Assembly (NCBI GenBank): GCA_028292785.1
Contig: JAQGLQ010000272.1
Coordinates: forward strand, 1-7,746
Direction of reading: 5' to 3'
Length of the DNA: 7,746 nucleotides
From: Noviherbaspirillum sp.
Lineage (GTDB): Bacteria > Pseudomonadota > Gammaproteobacteria > Burkholderiales > Burkholderiaceae
A program made the translations under genes and the position numbers. The notes below the pieces were generated by a model. That model did not search any database. It was not told the DNA's origin and was given only the letters and a program-made list of their open reading frames with translations. Shown piece by piece: positions 1 to 5,826 of this stretch. Position 1 is the first letter of the stretch. Each line of letters begins with the position of its first letter.

Positions 1-1
1 G

Positions 2-1066
2 ATGGGCGCAGTATGCACTCGTCTCAAGATCCTCGCCGGACTCGATATTTCCGAGGCAAGGCGCCCACAGGACGGTCGCGCGGCGGTTAAATTCAGCAGC
101 CGTACCATCGACCTGCGCATATCAAGCGTCCCCGATCACGATGGCGAAACGATCGTGGTCCGGATGCTCGACCAGCACCAGATACACAAGCTGGACTCCG
201 TGTTCCGGCGGCATCGCTTCGTTCTCGAGCGGATGCGCGCCTTGGCCGAGATCCGCCTTAAATCCGGGGGTATCGTCCTGGTGACGGGCCCGACCGGCCA
301 AGGCAAGTCAACCACCCTGGCCGCGCTGATGTGGGCCATGCCCCGTACCATGCTCAAGGTCATGAGCATCGAAGACCCGGTGGAAACGCAGATCCCCTTC
401 GTCCATCAGTCGGCAATCAATATCCCGGCCGGAAACAGCTTTTCTTCGCTGCTGCGCGCCTTCATGCGCCAGGACCCGGATGTCATGATGGTCGGCGAGA
501 TTCGTGACAGTGAAACGGCGCAGGAGTTTTTGCGGGGCTCCGAAACCGGTCACCTGATGCTGTCCACGGAGCACACCAACGACTGCGCGAGCACCCTGGG
601 CCGGCTGCTGAACTTCCTGCCGGAAGATTTGCGCCGCCCGGCGATCTTCACCATCTCATCCTCCCTGCGCGCGATTCTCAACCAGCGGCTGCTGCCGGCG
701 TTGTGCATGTGCGCCACCGAGGATGCCGATGTGACGGCCCGTCATGTGAAGCTGTTCAAGTTGCTCGGCCAGGCGCCGGACGAGTCGTGGACGTTGAGAA
801 AACGTCACGGCTGCGCCCGTTGTGACGGTACCGGCTATTACGGCCGCGAGCTGATGGTCGAAGCGGCGTTCTTCCCGGCGGCGCATAAGCTTCAGCAAGA
901 TATCGGCGACCTGATGATGCAGGGAGTTCCGGAACGGATCCTGCATTGCGAAGGCGTTCAGCTATATACCCGCGCGGATGCCGTGAAGCGGCTGCTGTCG
1001 ATGGGATTGATAGACGCGCCGACCGCGGAAGCTGCTTTGGACCTGGCGCTGGTGCATCATGAGTAG
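2..1066 (+). CDS. Type IV pilus / type II secretion assembly ATPase (GspE/PilB family), 5'-partial
   Basis: Cytoplasmic ATPase that powers pilus or pseudopilus assembly at the inner-membrane platform. Seen in the 354 visible residues: the conserved stretch RLKILAGLDI...RPQDGR (7-26) that in GspE/PilB lies between the N-terminal and ATPase domains; Walker A GPTGQGKST (96-104); Asp box SIEDPVE (122-128); Walker B VMMVGEIRD (161-169); His box GHLMLSTEHTN (183-193); and a zinc-type cysteine set C235, C237, C271, C274 before GTGYYGR. Full family members have some 150-200 residues before the RLK motif, so the gene continues off the left edge and the Met at position 2 is probably internal. The four Cys favour an assembly ATPase (GspE/PilB) over a PilT retraction ATPase, which usually lacks them. 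Oddities: Gln for the usual Ser in Walker A, CxC instead of CxxC in the first Cys pair, and TEHTN for the usual TLHTN. The end overlaps the next gene by 8 bp, implying one operon. Confidence 0.93.
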   Translation: MGAVCTRLKILAGLDISEARRPQDGRAAVKFSSRTIDLRISSVPDHDGETIVVRMLDQHQIHKLDSVFRRHRFVLERMRALAEIRLKSGGIVLVTGPTGQGKSTTLAALMWAMPRTMLKVMSIEDPVETQIPFVHQSAINIPAGNSFSSLLRAFMRQDPDVMMVGEIRDSETAQEFLRGSETGHLMLSTEHTNDCASTLGRLLNFLPEDLRRPAIFTISSSLRAILNQRLLPALCMCATEDADVTARHVKLFKLLGQAPDESWTLRKRHGCARCDGTGYYGRELMVEAAFFPAAHKLQQDIGDLMMQGVPERILHCEGVQLYTRADAVKRLLSMGLIDAPTAEAALDLALVHHE

Positions 1067-2285
1067 CCATTACTTCCAAGTGCGCTACCTCACGCCGGAA
1101 GGGAGTGACGTAGAGCGCCTGTTTTTCCTTCCGAGCAAACAAGAGGTGCGGCGGGAAGTGGCTCAGCTCAATGGCGTGATCCAGTCCATCACGGAACGCC
1201 GGCGTTCCTGGCTGAACCGCGAATATTACTCGCGCGAGTACAGGCTGGCGTTCCTCAAGGGACTCAGTTTTCATCTCGACGTCGGCGTGTCCGCAGGACA
1301 CGGATTGATGAGTTTGATCGAAAGCGAGCCGCATCCGGCCAAGCGCGCCGAGATGCAGGCGGTACTCGAAGTGCTGGCGCGCGGCGGCCGGTTCTCCGAG
1401 GCGATCGCAGCCTTGCCGTTCATGGACCCGTCCATCGTGGTGTTGTTGCAAACGGCTGATGCGTCCGGCTCGATCGATGAAGCCATCGACGACGCCATCG
1501 CCATCCTTGAAAACAGGAGCGCGGCATGGAAGATGATCGCCACCGCGTTTTCGTGGCTGAGTCTCGATATCTTTACGGTGGTGTCGACCGTATTCGCGCT
1601 TCACTTTTACGCGGTTCCCTGGTTTCGCAACAACCCGCCGGGGGTGCTGAATCCGGCCACGCTGGCGGAATACGAGCGCGAGCTGCAGTTGATCGCCGCC
1701 ACCAGTCAGTGGCTGATGGTGGGCACGGTGATAACGATGGTGCTTTTCTCCCTGTTGTTACTAGCTTTTTTTCGCGGCAGCGCCGGAATGAAAGCATGGC
1801 TGCAGGAACGCATCGTGCAAATGCCTTCGTTACGCGGCGTATTCCTCGACGGCGCGCTTTCCGATGGCTTCATGCTGATGTCGCGCATGGGAAAAAACGG
1901 CGTGCCGATGGCGCTCGCGCTCGAGTTGCTATCCACGTTCGCATGGATCGATTCCGTCTCGAGGTTCTGGCGCCGCGTGCAGCAAGCGCTGAACGAGGGC
2001 GCGGATACCCACCATGCCTTCGCGGCCGGCAAACTCCTCGGCCAGCAGGAGTTGCTCGCGTTGTCATCCCACCAGAATCGCGACCACTTGTCCAGAGTGC
2101 TGGCATCCATGGCACAGCGCCGCCGTGACATGGCGCAGACGGGGACTCGTCGTTTCATTCGCATATCGGTGGTGATCACGCTCATATACATGGTGCTCGT
2201 GATCTGTGTGGTGTTCTGGCTGCTGTCCCTGCAGAACACGGGTCTGTCGGGCTCGTTCGATGAATTGTTAAAAGGAGGGTATTGA
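1059..2285 (+). CDS. Type IV pilus / type II secretion inner-membrane platform protein (GspF/PilC/PilR family)
   Basis: Polytopic inner-membrane protein on which the ATPase acts to extrude pilin subunits. The 408-aa product has the family's usual length and three-helix plan: hydrophobic segments at about 159-183, 218-238 and 367-391. Two repeated T2SF-type cytoplasmic domains are visible, about 62-182 and 265-390. Each carries the family's helical signature: LLQTADASGSIDEAI (129-143) and the weaker LLALSSHQNRDHLSRVL (332-348). A short N-terminal segment (5-46, with a Leu-Pro-Ser-Lys-Gln-Glu turn) resembles the N-terminal domain of PilC. The start ATG lies inside the last codons of the ATPase gene (8-bp overlap) and has no strong Shine-Dalgarno sequence, so it is probably translationally coupled. 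The family is certain; the choice between PilC, GspF and the type IVb PilR/TcpE naming is not. Confidence 0.93.
   Translation: MSSHYFQVRYLTPEGSDVERLFFLPSKQEVRREVAQLNGVIQSITERRRSWLNREYYSREYRLAFLKGLSFHLDVGVSAGHGLMSLIESEPHPAKRAEMQAVLEVLARGGRFSEAIAALPFMDPSIVVLLQTADASGSIDEAIDDAIAILENRSAAWKMIATAFSWLSLDIFTVVSTVFALHFYAVPWFRNNPPGVLNPATLAEYERELQLIAATSQWLMVGTVITMVLFSLLLLAFFRGSAGMKAWLQERIVQMPSLRGVFLDGALSDGFMLMSRMGKNGVPMALALELLSTFAWIDSVSRFWRRVQQALNEGADTHHAFAAGKLLGQQELLALSSHQNRDHLSRVLASMAQRRRDMAQTGTRRFIRISVVITLIYMVLVICVVFWLLSLQNTGLSGSFDELLKGGY
2273..2278 (+). promoter_or_regulatory. Ribosome binding site deciding the start of the 308-aa gene
   Basis: A perfect AGGAGG lies in the last codons of the platform-protein gene, 6 nt before the ATG at 2285 and only 3 nt before the alternative TTG at 2282. 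The spacing favours the ATG, whose first base is the last base of the upstream TGA stop. Confidence 0.8.
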
Positions 2286-3211
2286 TGCATTTGCATGCAA
2301 GCCCAAGGGCGAAGAATCCAAAAGCGGCTGAAGCGGACGTCAGTGAATTTTTGCCGCGCACACTGATTGCCGGCGCACTGCCGATGGCCAAGGGGGTATC
2401 GGCTCCGCAGGTTGCCTATCATGCCGCCAGCCTCGCGTTGGATACCGAGCGCGTGTGCCTGATCACTTCGGTCTCCGAAGACAAGGTCAGCTATCTTGCG
2501 GGCGCCGCGGCCGACTTCGCCTCGGCGGGACCGGCCACGACGCTGCTTGCGTGCGCGCTGCCGGGGATACCGGCGCACCGGGGGTGGGGCGTTTACTATG
2601 GCGCGTTGCCGGGCAATGCCGGGACGGCGTGCGTCATTTCCACTGCGTCCGGCATCAAATGCTTTGTCGGCAGCGAAGCCGATGCGCAACGCTTTCCCGC
2701 CGCCGAGCAGCTCTCCCACCTGCCGGTGCATCACATCGCGGAAATGGACTGCGCGCTCGCCGCCTTGCCGCAGTGGCATTCCTTTACCGAGCACCAGCGC
2801 AGCGACAACCGGCTTCTCTTGAAGCGGCTGCAAATTTTCGGAGCCGCGAACGTCGCCGTCATGGCAGCCGTGTGGCTAGGCTCATCGCTCTACATCGCAC
2901 AGACTTCGGTCGAGAGCGCCGACCTGGAGGGGCAGGCGCGCGCAGCCATTGCCAAAGCATCCGAAGCCTATATGAACAAGGGAGGCGGCCGCCATCCCGC
3001 ATGGCATGAACTGCAAAACGTTTCGCGCTTTGTACTGAGCCATCGCGGCCGGCTGCTCAAGTTCAATCTCAAGGACCGCAGGATTTCGTGGTCGATCGAG
3101 GTTCCCGATTTCGTCACCGGAGAAGAGATCGGCAAGGCTTTCGGGCGGGGCATCCAGACGCGCAGGGAAGGCGGCATGATCCGGGTCACCAGAAATGGAG
3201 ATGGTCTATGA
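2285..3211 (+). CDS. Bitopic inner-membrane pilus assembly protein, GspL/PilO-like layout (function not certain)
   Basis: I do not recognise a firm family. The 308-aa product has no signal peptide. It shows a roughly 180-residue N-terminal part, presumably cytoplasmic, one clear hydrophobic helix at about 184-205 preceded by basic residues (K180, R181), and a roughly 100-residue C-terminal part predicted to be periplasmic. That cytoplasmic-helix-periplasmic layout is shared by GspL of type II secretion and by the type IVb pilin accessory protein PilO. The segment around WGVYYGALPGN (101-111) and GSEADAQRF (129-137) is weakly reminiscent of PilO, but this is an impression without an alignment. 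Five Cys (58, 90, 116, 126, 156) all lie before the helix, so they are probably reduced and not disulfides. Overlap of stop and start with both neighbours (1 bp upstream, ATGA downstream) shows it is part of the assembly operon. A role linking ATPase/platform to the periplasmic part of the machine is inferred from layout and position. Confidence 0.8.
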   Translation: MHLHASPRAKNPKAAEADVSEFLPRTLIAGALPMAKGVSAPQVAYHAASLALDTERVCLITSVSEDKVSYLAGAAADFASAGPATTLLACALPGIPAHRGWGVYYGALPGNAGTACVISTASGIKCFVGSEADAQRFPAAEQLSHLPVHHIAEMDCALAALPQWHSFTEHQRSDNRLLLKRLQIFGAANVAVMAAVWLGSSLYIAQTSVESADLEGQARAAIAKASEAYMNKGGGRHPAWHELQNVSRFVLSHRGRLLKFNLKDRRISWSIEVPDFVTGEEIGKAFGRGIQTRREGGMIRVTRNGDGL

Positions 3212-3672
3212 ACGTCGATCTGAAAGCGATGGACCATTTCAGGCTGAAGCTGATGGCGGCGACTTGGGCGCTTGGTCTGGTGCTTACCGTCGGCGCCGTG
3301 TCTTCCTTCCTCAATGCGGTGCATCTGCATGCGGGGGCAAGCATGCATGCCAGGAAAGCGGTGCCGAGGATCGAGCTGATTTCCTCGGTTCTACCGAGTG
3401 CGGAACTCGCCAACATCGCACAGCAGATTTCGGAGCTGCATCCGGGCGTCAAGCTCACCGTGACGTCGGGCGGCAATCTGCGGGTGGCTATCGAAAGCGA
3501 AATGCATTACAGCGCATGGCGGGCAGCGATCGCCGATCTCATGCAGTCAGGCACGCCTGAAACGGTATTCGAAACCATATCCATTTGCGGACCGGGATGC
3601 GATGGATCTTTCTGCGCAGCGGAATTCTCGGTAAAAAAATTTACTTCAACGAAGGAGAAATTAGCGCTTTAG
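3208..3672 (+). CDS. Small bitopic inner-membrane protein, GspM/PilO-like layout
   Basis: A 154-aa protein starting at ATG 3208, which overlaps the previous stop as ATGA and has GGAG at 3197-3200; a longer reading from 3088 would run deep into the preceding gene and is rejected. Visible: a short cytoplasmic N-terminus, one hydrophobic helix at about 15-38, a short linker, then a compact periplasmic domain (about 52-145). The pattern VKLTVTSGGNLRVAIESE followed by a helix (101-113) and further strands is compatible with the ferredoxin-like fold of GspM and PilO, which have this length and layout; this is inferred from pattern alone. Three Cys cluster near the end (C127, C131, C136, as CGPGC...C) and could form a disulfide in the periplasm. 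It probably pairs with the preceding bitopic protein, as GspL does with GspM. The tail (144-154) is Lys/Thr-rich and encoded by AT-rich DNA that runs into the pilin leader region. Confidence 0.78.
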   Translation: MNVDLKAMDHFRLKLMAATWALGLVLTVGAVSSFLNAVHLHAGASMHARKAVPRIELISSVLPSAELANIAQQISELHPGVKLTVTSGGNLRVAIESEMHYSAWRAAIADLMQSGTPETVFETISICGPGCDGSFCAAEFSVKKFTSTKEKLAL

Positions 3673-3701
3673 TCGGCGCCGCCGATTTTGTTTGTTTTTT
3701 T
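3671..3701 (+). terminator. Putative intrinsic terminator or attenuator before the pilin genes
   Basis: TCGGC (3673-3677) pairs with GCCGA (3681-3685) across a 3-nt loop, and A3671/G3672 can add an A-T and a G-U pair with T3687/T3686. A T-rich run with two G interruptions follows directly at 3686-3701. The shape fits a short Rho-independent terminator overlapping the stop codon of the 154-aa gene. The stem is only 5-7 bp, so read-through is likely; it could reduce machinery transcripts relative to pilin transcripts only if a pilin promoter lies nearby. Confidence 0.5.
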
Positions 3702-3708
3702 CAACCAT

Positions 3709-3713
3709 AGGAG
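3709..3713 (+). promoter_or_regulatory. Ribosome binding site of the first pilin-like gene
   Basis: AGGAG lies 8 nt before ATG 3722. This selects that ATG over the in-frame TTG at 3692, which would add ten residues, sits inside the T-tract and has no Shine-Dalgarno sequence. Confidence 0.8.
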
Positions 3714-3721
3714 TATTAGCA

Positions 3722-4498
3722 ATGAGATATGTAAACTTGAAAAGAAGCCGCGGCATCGCTGTCATCACCATGGTGCTGTTGGTAGTCACCCTGCTCGCGG
3801 TGATTGGCGCAGTGGTGGCCACCTCGCGCACAACGGCCGTTGCCACCAGCGACCAGACGGCGCGACTGATGGCGGCAGGCGTCATCGACGGCGGCAATAT
3901 GCTGAAGATCGGCTTCGATATCATGCAAGCCAAAGGAACGTCGATCGACAGCATTACCTTCGGGAGCAATGTGCCCGCCAGCGGCATTCAGGGTCTGTTC
4001 AATCTGCAGACCGGCACCGCCGTCGTACAGATTCCGCCCACGGATGCGGCCACGGGCGTCTGGATGATGGCACGGGGCGGCACGACTGCGGCGTCGGGCG
4101 GCATGGCCACATTGACGGGAGTGACGTGGCCTACGACCTTCGCGGCCGGCGCCGCGACCGCGGTCAGCGCCAATCCTTACTATGCGGTTCTGCTTACCGG
4201 CATCAAGGATTCGGTCTGCAAGCAGATCAACTACGCCTTGCGTGGCTACGATCCGGCCTACGGGATTCCCGCCATTACGGCCGCGGCACCCGCTCCGATC
4301 AGCACCGTGGTCGGCAATGCCAATGAAAACAACAGCGCCTTACTTGACATGACGGGCTTTGACTTTGCCACTCCGGGGGTGAAGGATACGTCGGGAGTCG
4401 CCGTCATGAATTTGACGGGCTACTCGATCTGCTTCAAGCCTGCTGCCGGCGCAGGCGTCGACAACAACATCTACGTCAATATCGTGAAACCGGCCTGA
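3722..4498 (+). CDS. Prepilin-like protein 1 (candidate principal or minor pilin, no Glu5)
   Basis: A 258-aa prepilin-like protein. The leader MRYVNLKRSRG (11 residues, four basic) ends in Gly, followed by the hydrophobic segment IAVITMVLLVVTLLAVIGAV, the plan recognised by type IV prepilin peptidase. Mature position 5 is Thr, not the usual Glu. Lack of Glu5 and the RG-x-x-x-I start recall the minor pilin PilX and pseudopilin GspK families. Further on are GNML (58-61), the stretch SVCKQINYALRGYDPAYGIP (164-183, Cys166) and a second Cys at 237 near the C-terminus; C166-C237 could form the C-terminal disulfide loop typical of pilins. The body is rich in Ala, Gly, Thr. It has the best ribosome binding site of the three pilin genes and is bracketed by hairpins, which suggests its expression is set separately. 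Whether it is the major fibre subunit cannot be told from sequence. Confidence 0.88.
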   Translation: MRYVNLKRSRGIAVITMVLLVVTLLAVIGAVVATSRTTAVATSDQTARLMAAGVIDGGNMLKIGFDIMQAKGTSIDSITFGSNVPASGIQGLFNLQTGTAVVQIPPTDAATGVWMMARGGTTAASGGMATLTGVTWPTTFAAGAATAVSANPYYAVLLTGIKDSVCKQINYALRGYDPAYGIPAITAAAPAPISTVVGNANENNSALLDMTGFDFATPGVKDTSGVAVMNLTGYSICFKPAAGAGVDNNIYVNIVKPA

Positions 4499-4515
4499 TT
4501 CATGGCGTAACTCCT

Positions 4516-4539
4516 CGGGAATGGCCTGTGCCATTCCCG
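4516..4539 (+). other. Strong intergenic hairpin between pilin-like genes 1 and 2
   Basis: CGGGAATGGC (4516-4525) and GCCATTCCCG (4530-4539) form a perfect 10-bp stem with a CTGT loop. No T-tract follows (the next bases are GCTTGTCGGG), so it is not a standard intrinsic terminator. Its place just after the first pilin gene fits an mRNA 3'-end stabiliser or partial transcription block that raises the first pilin over the later two; this role is inferred. Confidence 0.7.
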
Positions 4540-4588
4540 GCTTGTCGGGCCCCGCCTGCGACGGGCATTCAAACAAAGGTCAATCATC

Positions 4589-5266
4589 ATGCGCCCCATC
4601 AAATCGTCTCAACACGGCATCGCCATCATCAGCATCCTTCTCACATCCGTCGCTCTGTTGGGAGTGCTGGGCGCTGTCGTCGCGCTGTCGCGCACCAATC
4701 TGAGCAGCCCTTCCACCACCAGCGCGTATGCGTCCGCGATCGTTTCGCAGGGCAACAATCTCGCCCTCGCATTCCAGAGCATGGAGAGAAACGGCATTCC
4801 CGCGACGAACATCAGCTATAACAGCGTGGCATCAGGCATTACCGACCTGCTGAACCCGGCATCGGTATCGTTGTCGCCGCAGACTCCGCCTGCACAGGCG
4901 TTCATGACTGGCGTATCGGGAACATGGGTATTCAAGTCCACGACCAGTTCAAACGCGACGACCACCACGCCCGGTGTGGGAACAGCCACCATTAATGGGA
5001 TTGGCACCACCAGCGCGGACTTTGTTTTCGTTGTCGGCGACCTCACTCTGGCCATGTGCCAGGAGATCAATCGTCAGCTGAGCGGCAGCACCGCCATTCC
5101 GGCTGCGGTTGCATCGGGCAATTACGCAACATGGACAACAGCGGCAACAGCGGTGACGGCGGCGATGACGACAGTTGCGGGCATCACCGGCAGGATGCAG
5201 GGCTGTATCGCTACCACCGACGCCACCGCCCAATACGTCTACTACGTAGTCGCCGAACCGCAGTAA
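4589..5266 (+). CDS. Prepilin-like protein 2 (paralogue of pilin 1, no Glu5)
   Basis: A 225-aa prepilin-like protein with leader MRPIKSSQHG (10 residues, cleavage after Gly) and hydrophobic helix IAIISILLTSVALLGVLGAV; mature position 5 is Ser. The start is preceded by AAAGGT (4575-4580) at 8-nt spacing. Features shared with the upstream protein: a similar helix ending in Ala-x-Ser-Arg-Thr, the motif GNNL (55-58), ASGI..L.N (81-89), a PP..A element (100-104), a C..IN..L.G....IP block (157-171) and a second Cys near the C-terminus (206). Cys157-Cys206 probably match Cys166-Cys237 of protein 1 as a C-terminal loop disulfide. The middle is Ala/Thr/Ser-rich, as expected for an exported fibre component. 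The two genes look like a diverged tandem duplication. Minor pilin or pseudopilin is the cautious call. Confidence 0.88.
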   Translation: MRPIKSSQHGIAIISILLTSVALLGVLGAVVALSRTNLSSPSTTSAYASAIVSQGNNLALAFQSMERNGIPATNISYNSVASGITDLLNPASVSLSPQTPPAQAFMTGVSGTWVFKSTTSSNATTTTPGVGTATINGIGTTSADFVFVVGDLTLAMCQEINRQLSGSTAIPAAVASGNYATWTTAATAVTAAMTTVAGITGRMQGCIATTDATAQYVYYVVAEPQ

Positions 5267-5284
5267 CTGAATCAGGGAGCAGCG

Positions 5285-5806
5285 ATGATGAACCGGCAGC
5301 ATGGTTTCGCGATAATCAGCTATGTGCTTGCGGCCGCCGGCATGCTCGCGGTGATGTCGGCAATGTTGCTGCTCTCCAGTAACCGCTCGAGCACCGCTGA
5401 TCAGCAATGGAGCATGGCGGCGCAAATCACCGCGCAAGGGAATCTGCTGCGCCAACGGATTCTCGATTGCGCGAGCCAGGGGGGCGACAACGGCACGGCG
5501 AACCATCCGCCTTACCCGCAGGGCAATAGCACCGTCGTGACGGCGCTGACTTGCCCTTACAGCGGTCAGTCCCTGCTGTCGGGCACCGATGGCGTATTTC
5601 TCCCGCCGCCGCCATCCGGGTTCAATGCCTGGACCTATACCAATAATGCGAGCACTGTGCAGCTCCGGCTGCAGGCGACGGATAGCGCCAGTGCCGCCGG
5701 CTACGCAGCCGCGTTGAATTCCGCGGTCGCCAGGTTCGGGGTCGCCGCAGCGATCGTGACCGCCACGAACGCTAACGATACCTTTCAGCTGACCGTATCG
5801 AATTGA
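5285..5806 (+). CDS. Prepilin-like protein 3 (minor pilin/pseudopilin candidate)
   Basis: A 173-aa prepilin-like protein. Very short leader MMNRQHG, then mature FAIISYVLAAAGMLAVMSAM; position 1 is Phe, the commonest N-methylated residue in type IVa pilins, but position 5 is Ser instead of Glu. AGGGAG at 5274-5279 lies 5 nt before the first ATG and 8 nt before the second (5288), so either may be used; the second gives a 6-residue leader. GNLL (52-55) matches the motif in the other two proteins. The Cys arrangement differs: C62 in ILDCASQGGDNG and C90 in LTCPYSG, an early pair and not a C-terminal one. This Cys-Ala...Gly-x-Asn-Gly...Tyr-Pro...Cys-Pro pattern and the later PPPPSGF..W.Y (107-118) recall a class of minor pilin-like proteins found in proteobacterial pilus clusters (from memory, unverified). 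It is the last gene of the + strand operon and ends 20 bp from the convergent regulator. Confidence 0.85.
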   Translation: MMNRQHGFAIISYVLAAAGMLAVMSAMLLLSSNRSSTADQQWSMAAQITAQGNLLRQRILDCASQGGDNGTANHPPYPQGNSTVVTALTCPYSGQSLLSGTDGVFLPPPPSGFNAWTYTNNASTVQLRLQATDSASAAGYAAALNSAVARFGVAAAIVTATNANDTFQLTVSN

Positions 5807-5826
5807 GGGATCGCGTTGCGCCCCGC

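Noticed and set aside
756..1604. 282-codon open frame on the minus strand across the ATPase and platform genes
   Set aside because: It runs antisense to two recognised genes, its product is rich in Arg, His, Pro and Gly with no domain pattern, and it is what high-GC third positions create opposite real genes.
2282..2284. TTG as the start of the 308-aa gene
   Set aside because: It is only 3 nt from AGGAGG, too close; the next codon, ATG 2285, has normal spacing.
1706..2833. 375-codon open frame on the minus strand
   Set aside because: Antisense to the platform protein and the 308-aa gene, with Arg/Ser-rich composition and no recognisable motif; the + strand frames have homology, ribosome binding sites and coupled starts.
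3692..3694. TTG as the start of pilin-like gene 1, giving a 21-residue leader
   Set aside because: It lies within the T-tract without a ribosome binding site, and the added residues (FFSTIGVLA) are hydrophobic, unlike the basic short leaders of the other two.
5101..5185. GC-rich repetitive-looking stretch (gcg/aca-rich) in pilin-like gene 2
   Set aside because: It is simply the coding of an Ala/Thr-rich segment; the copies are too irregular to be a tandem repeat.
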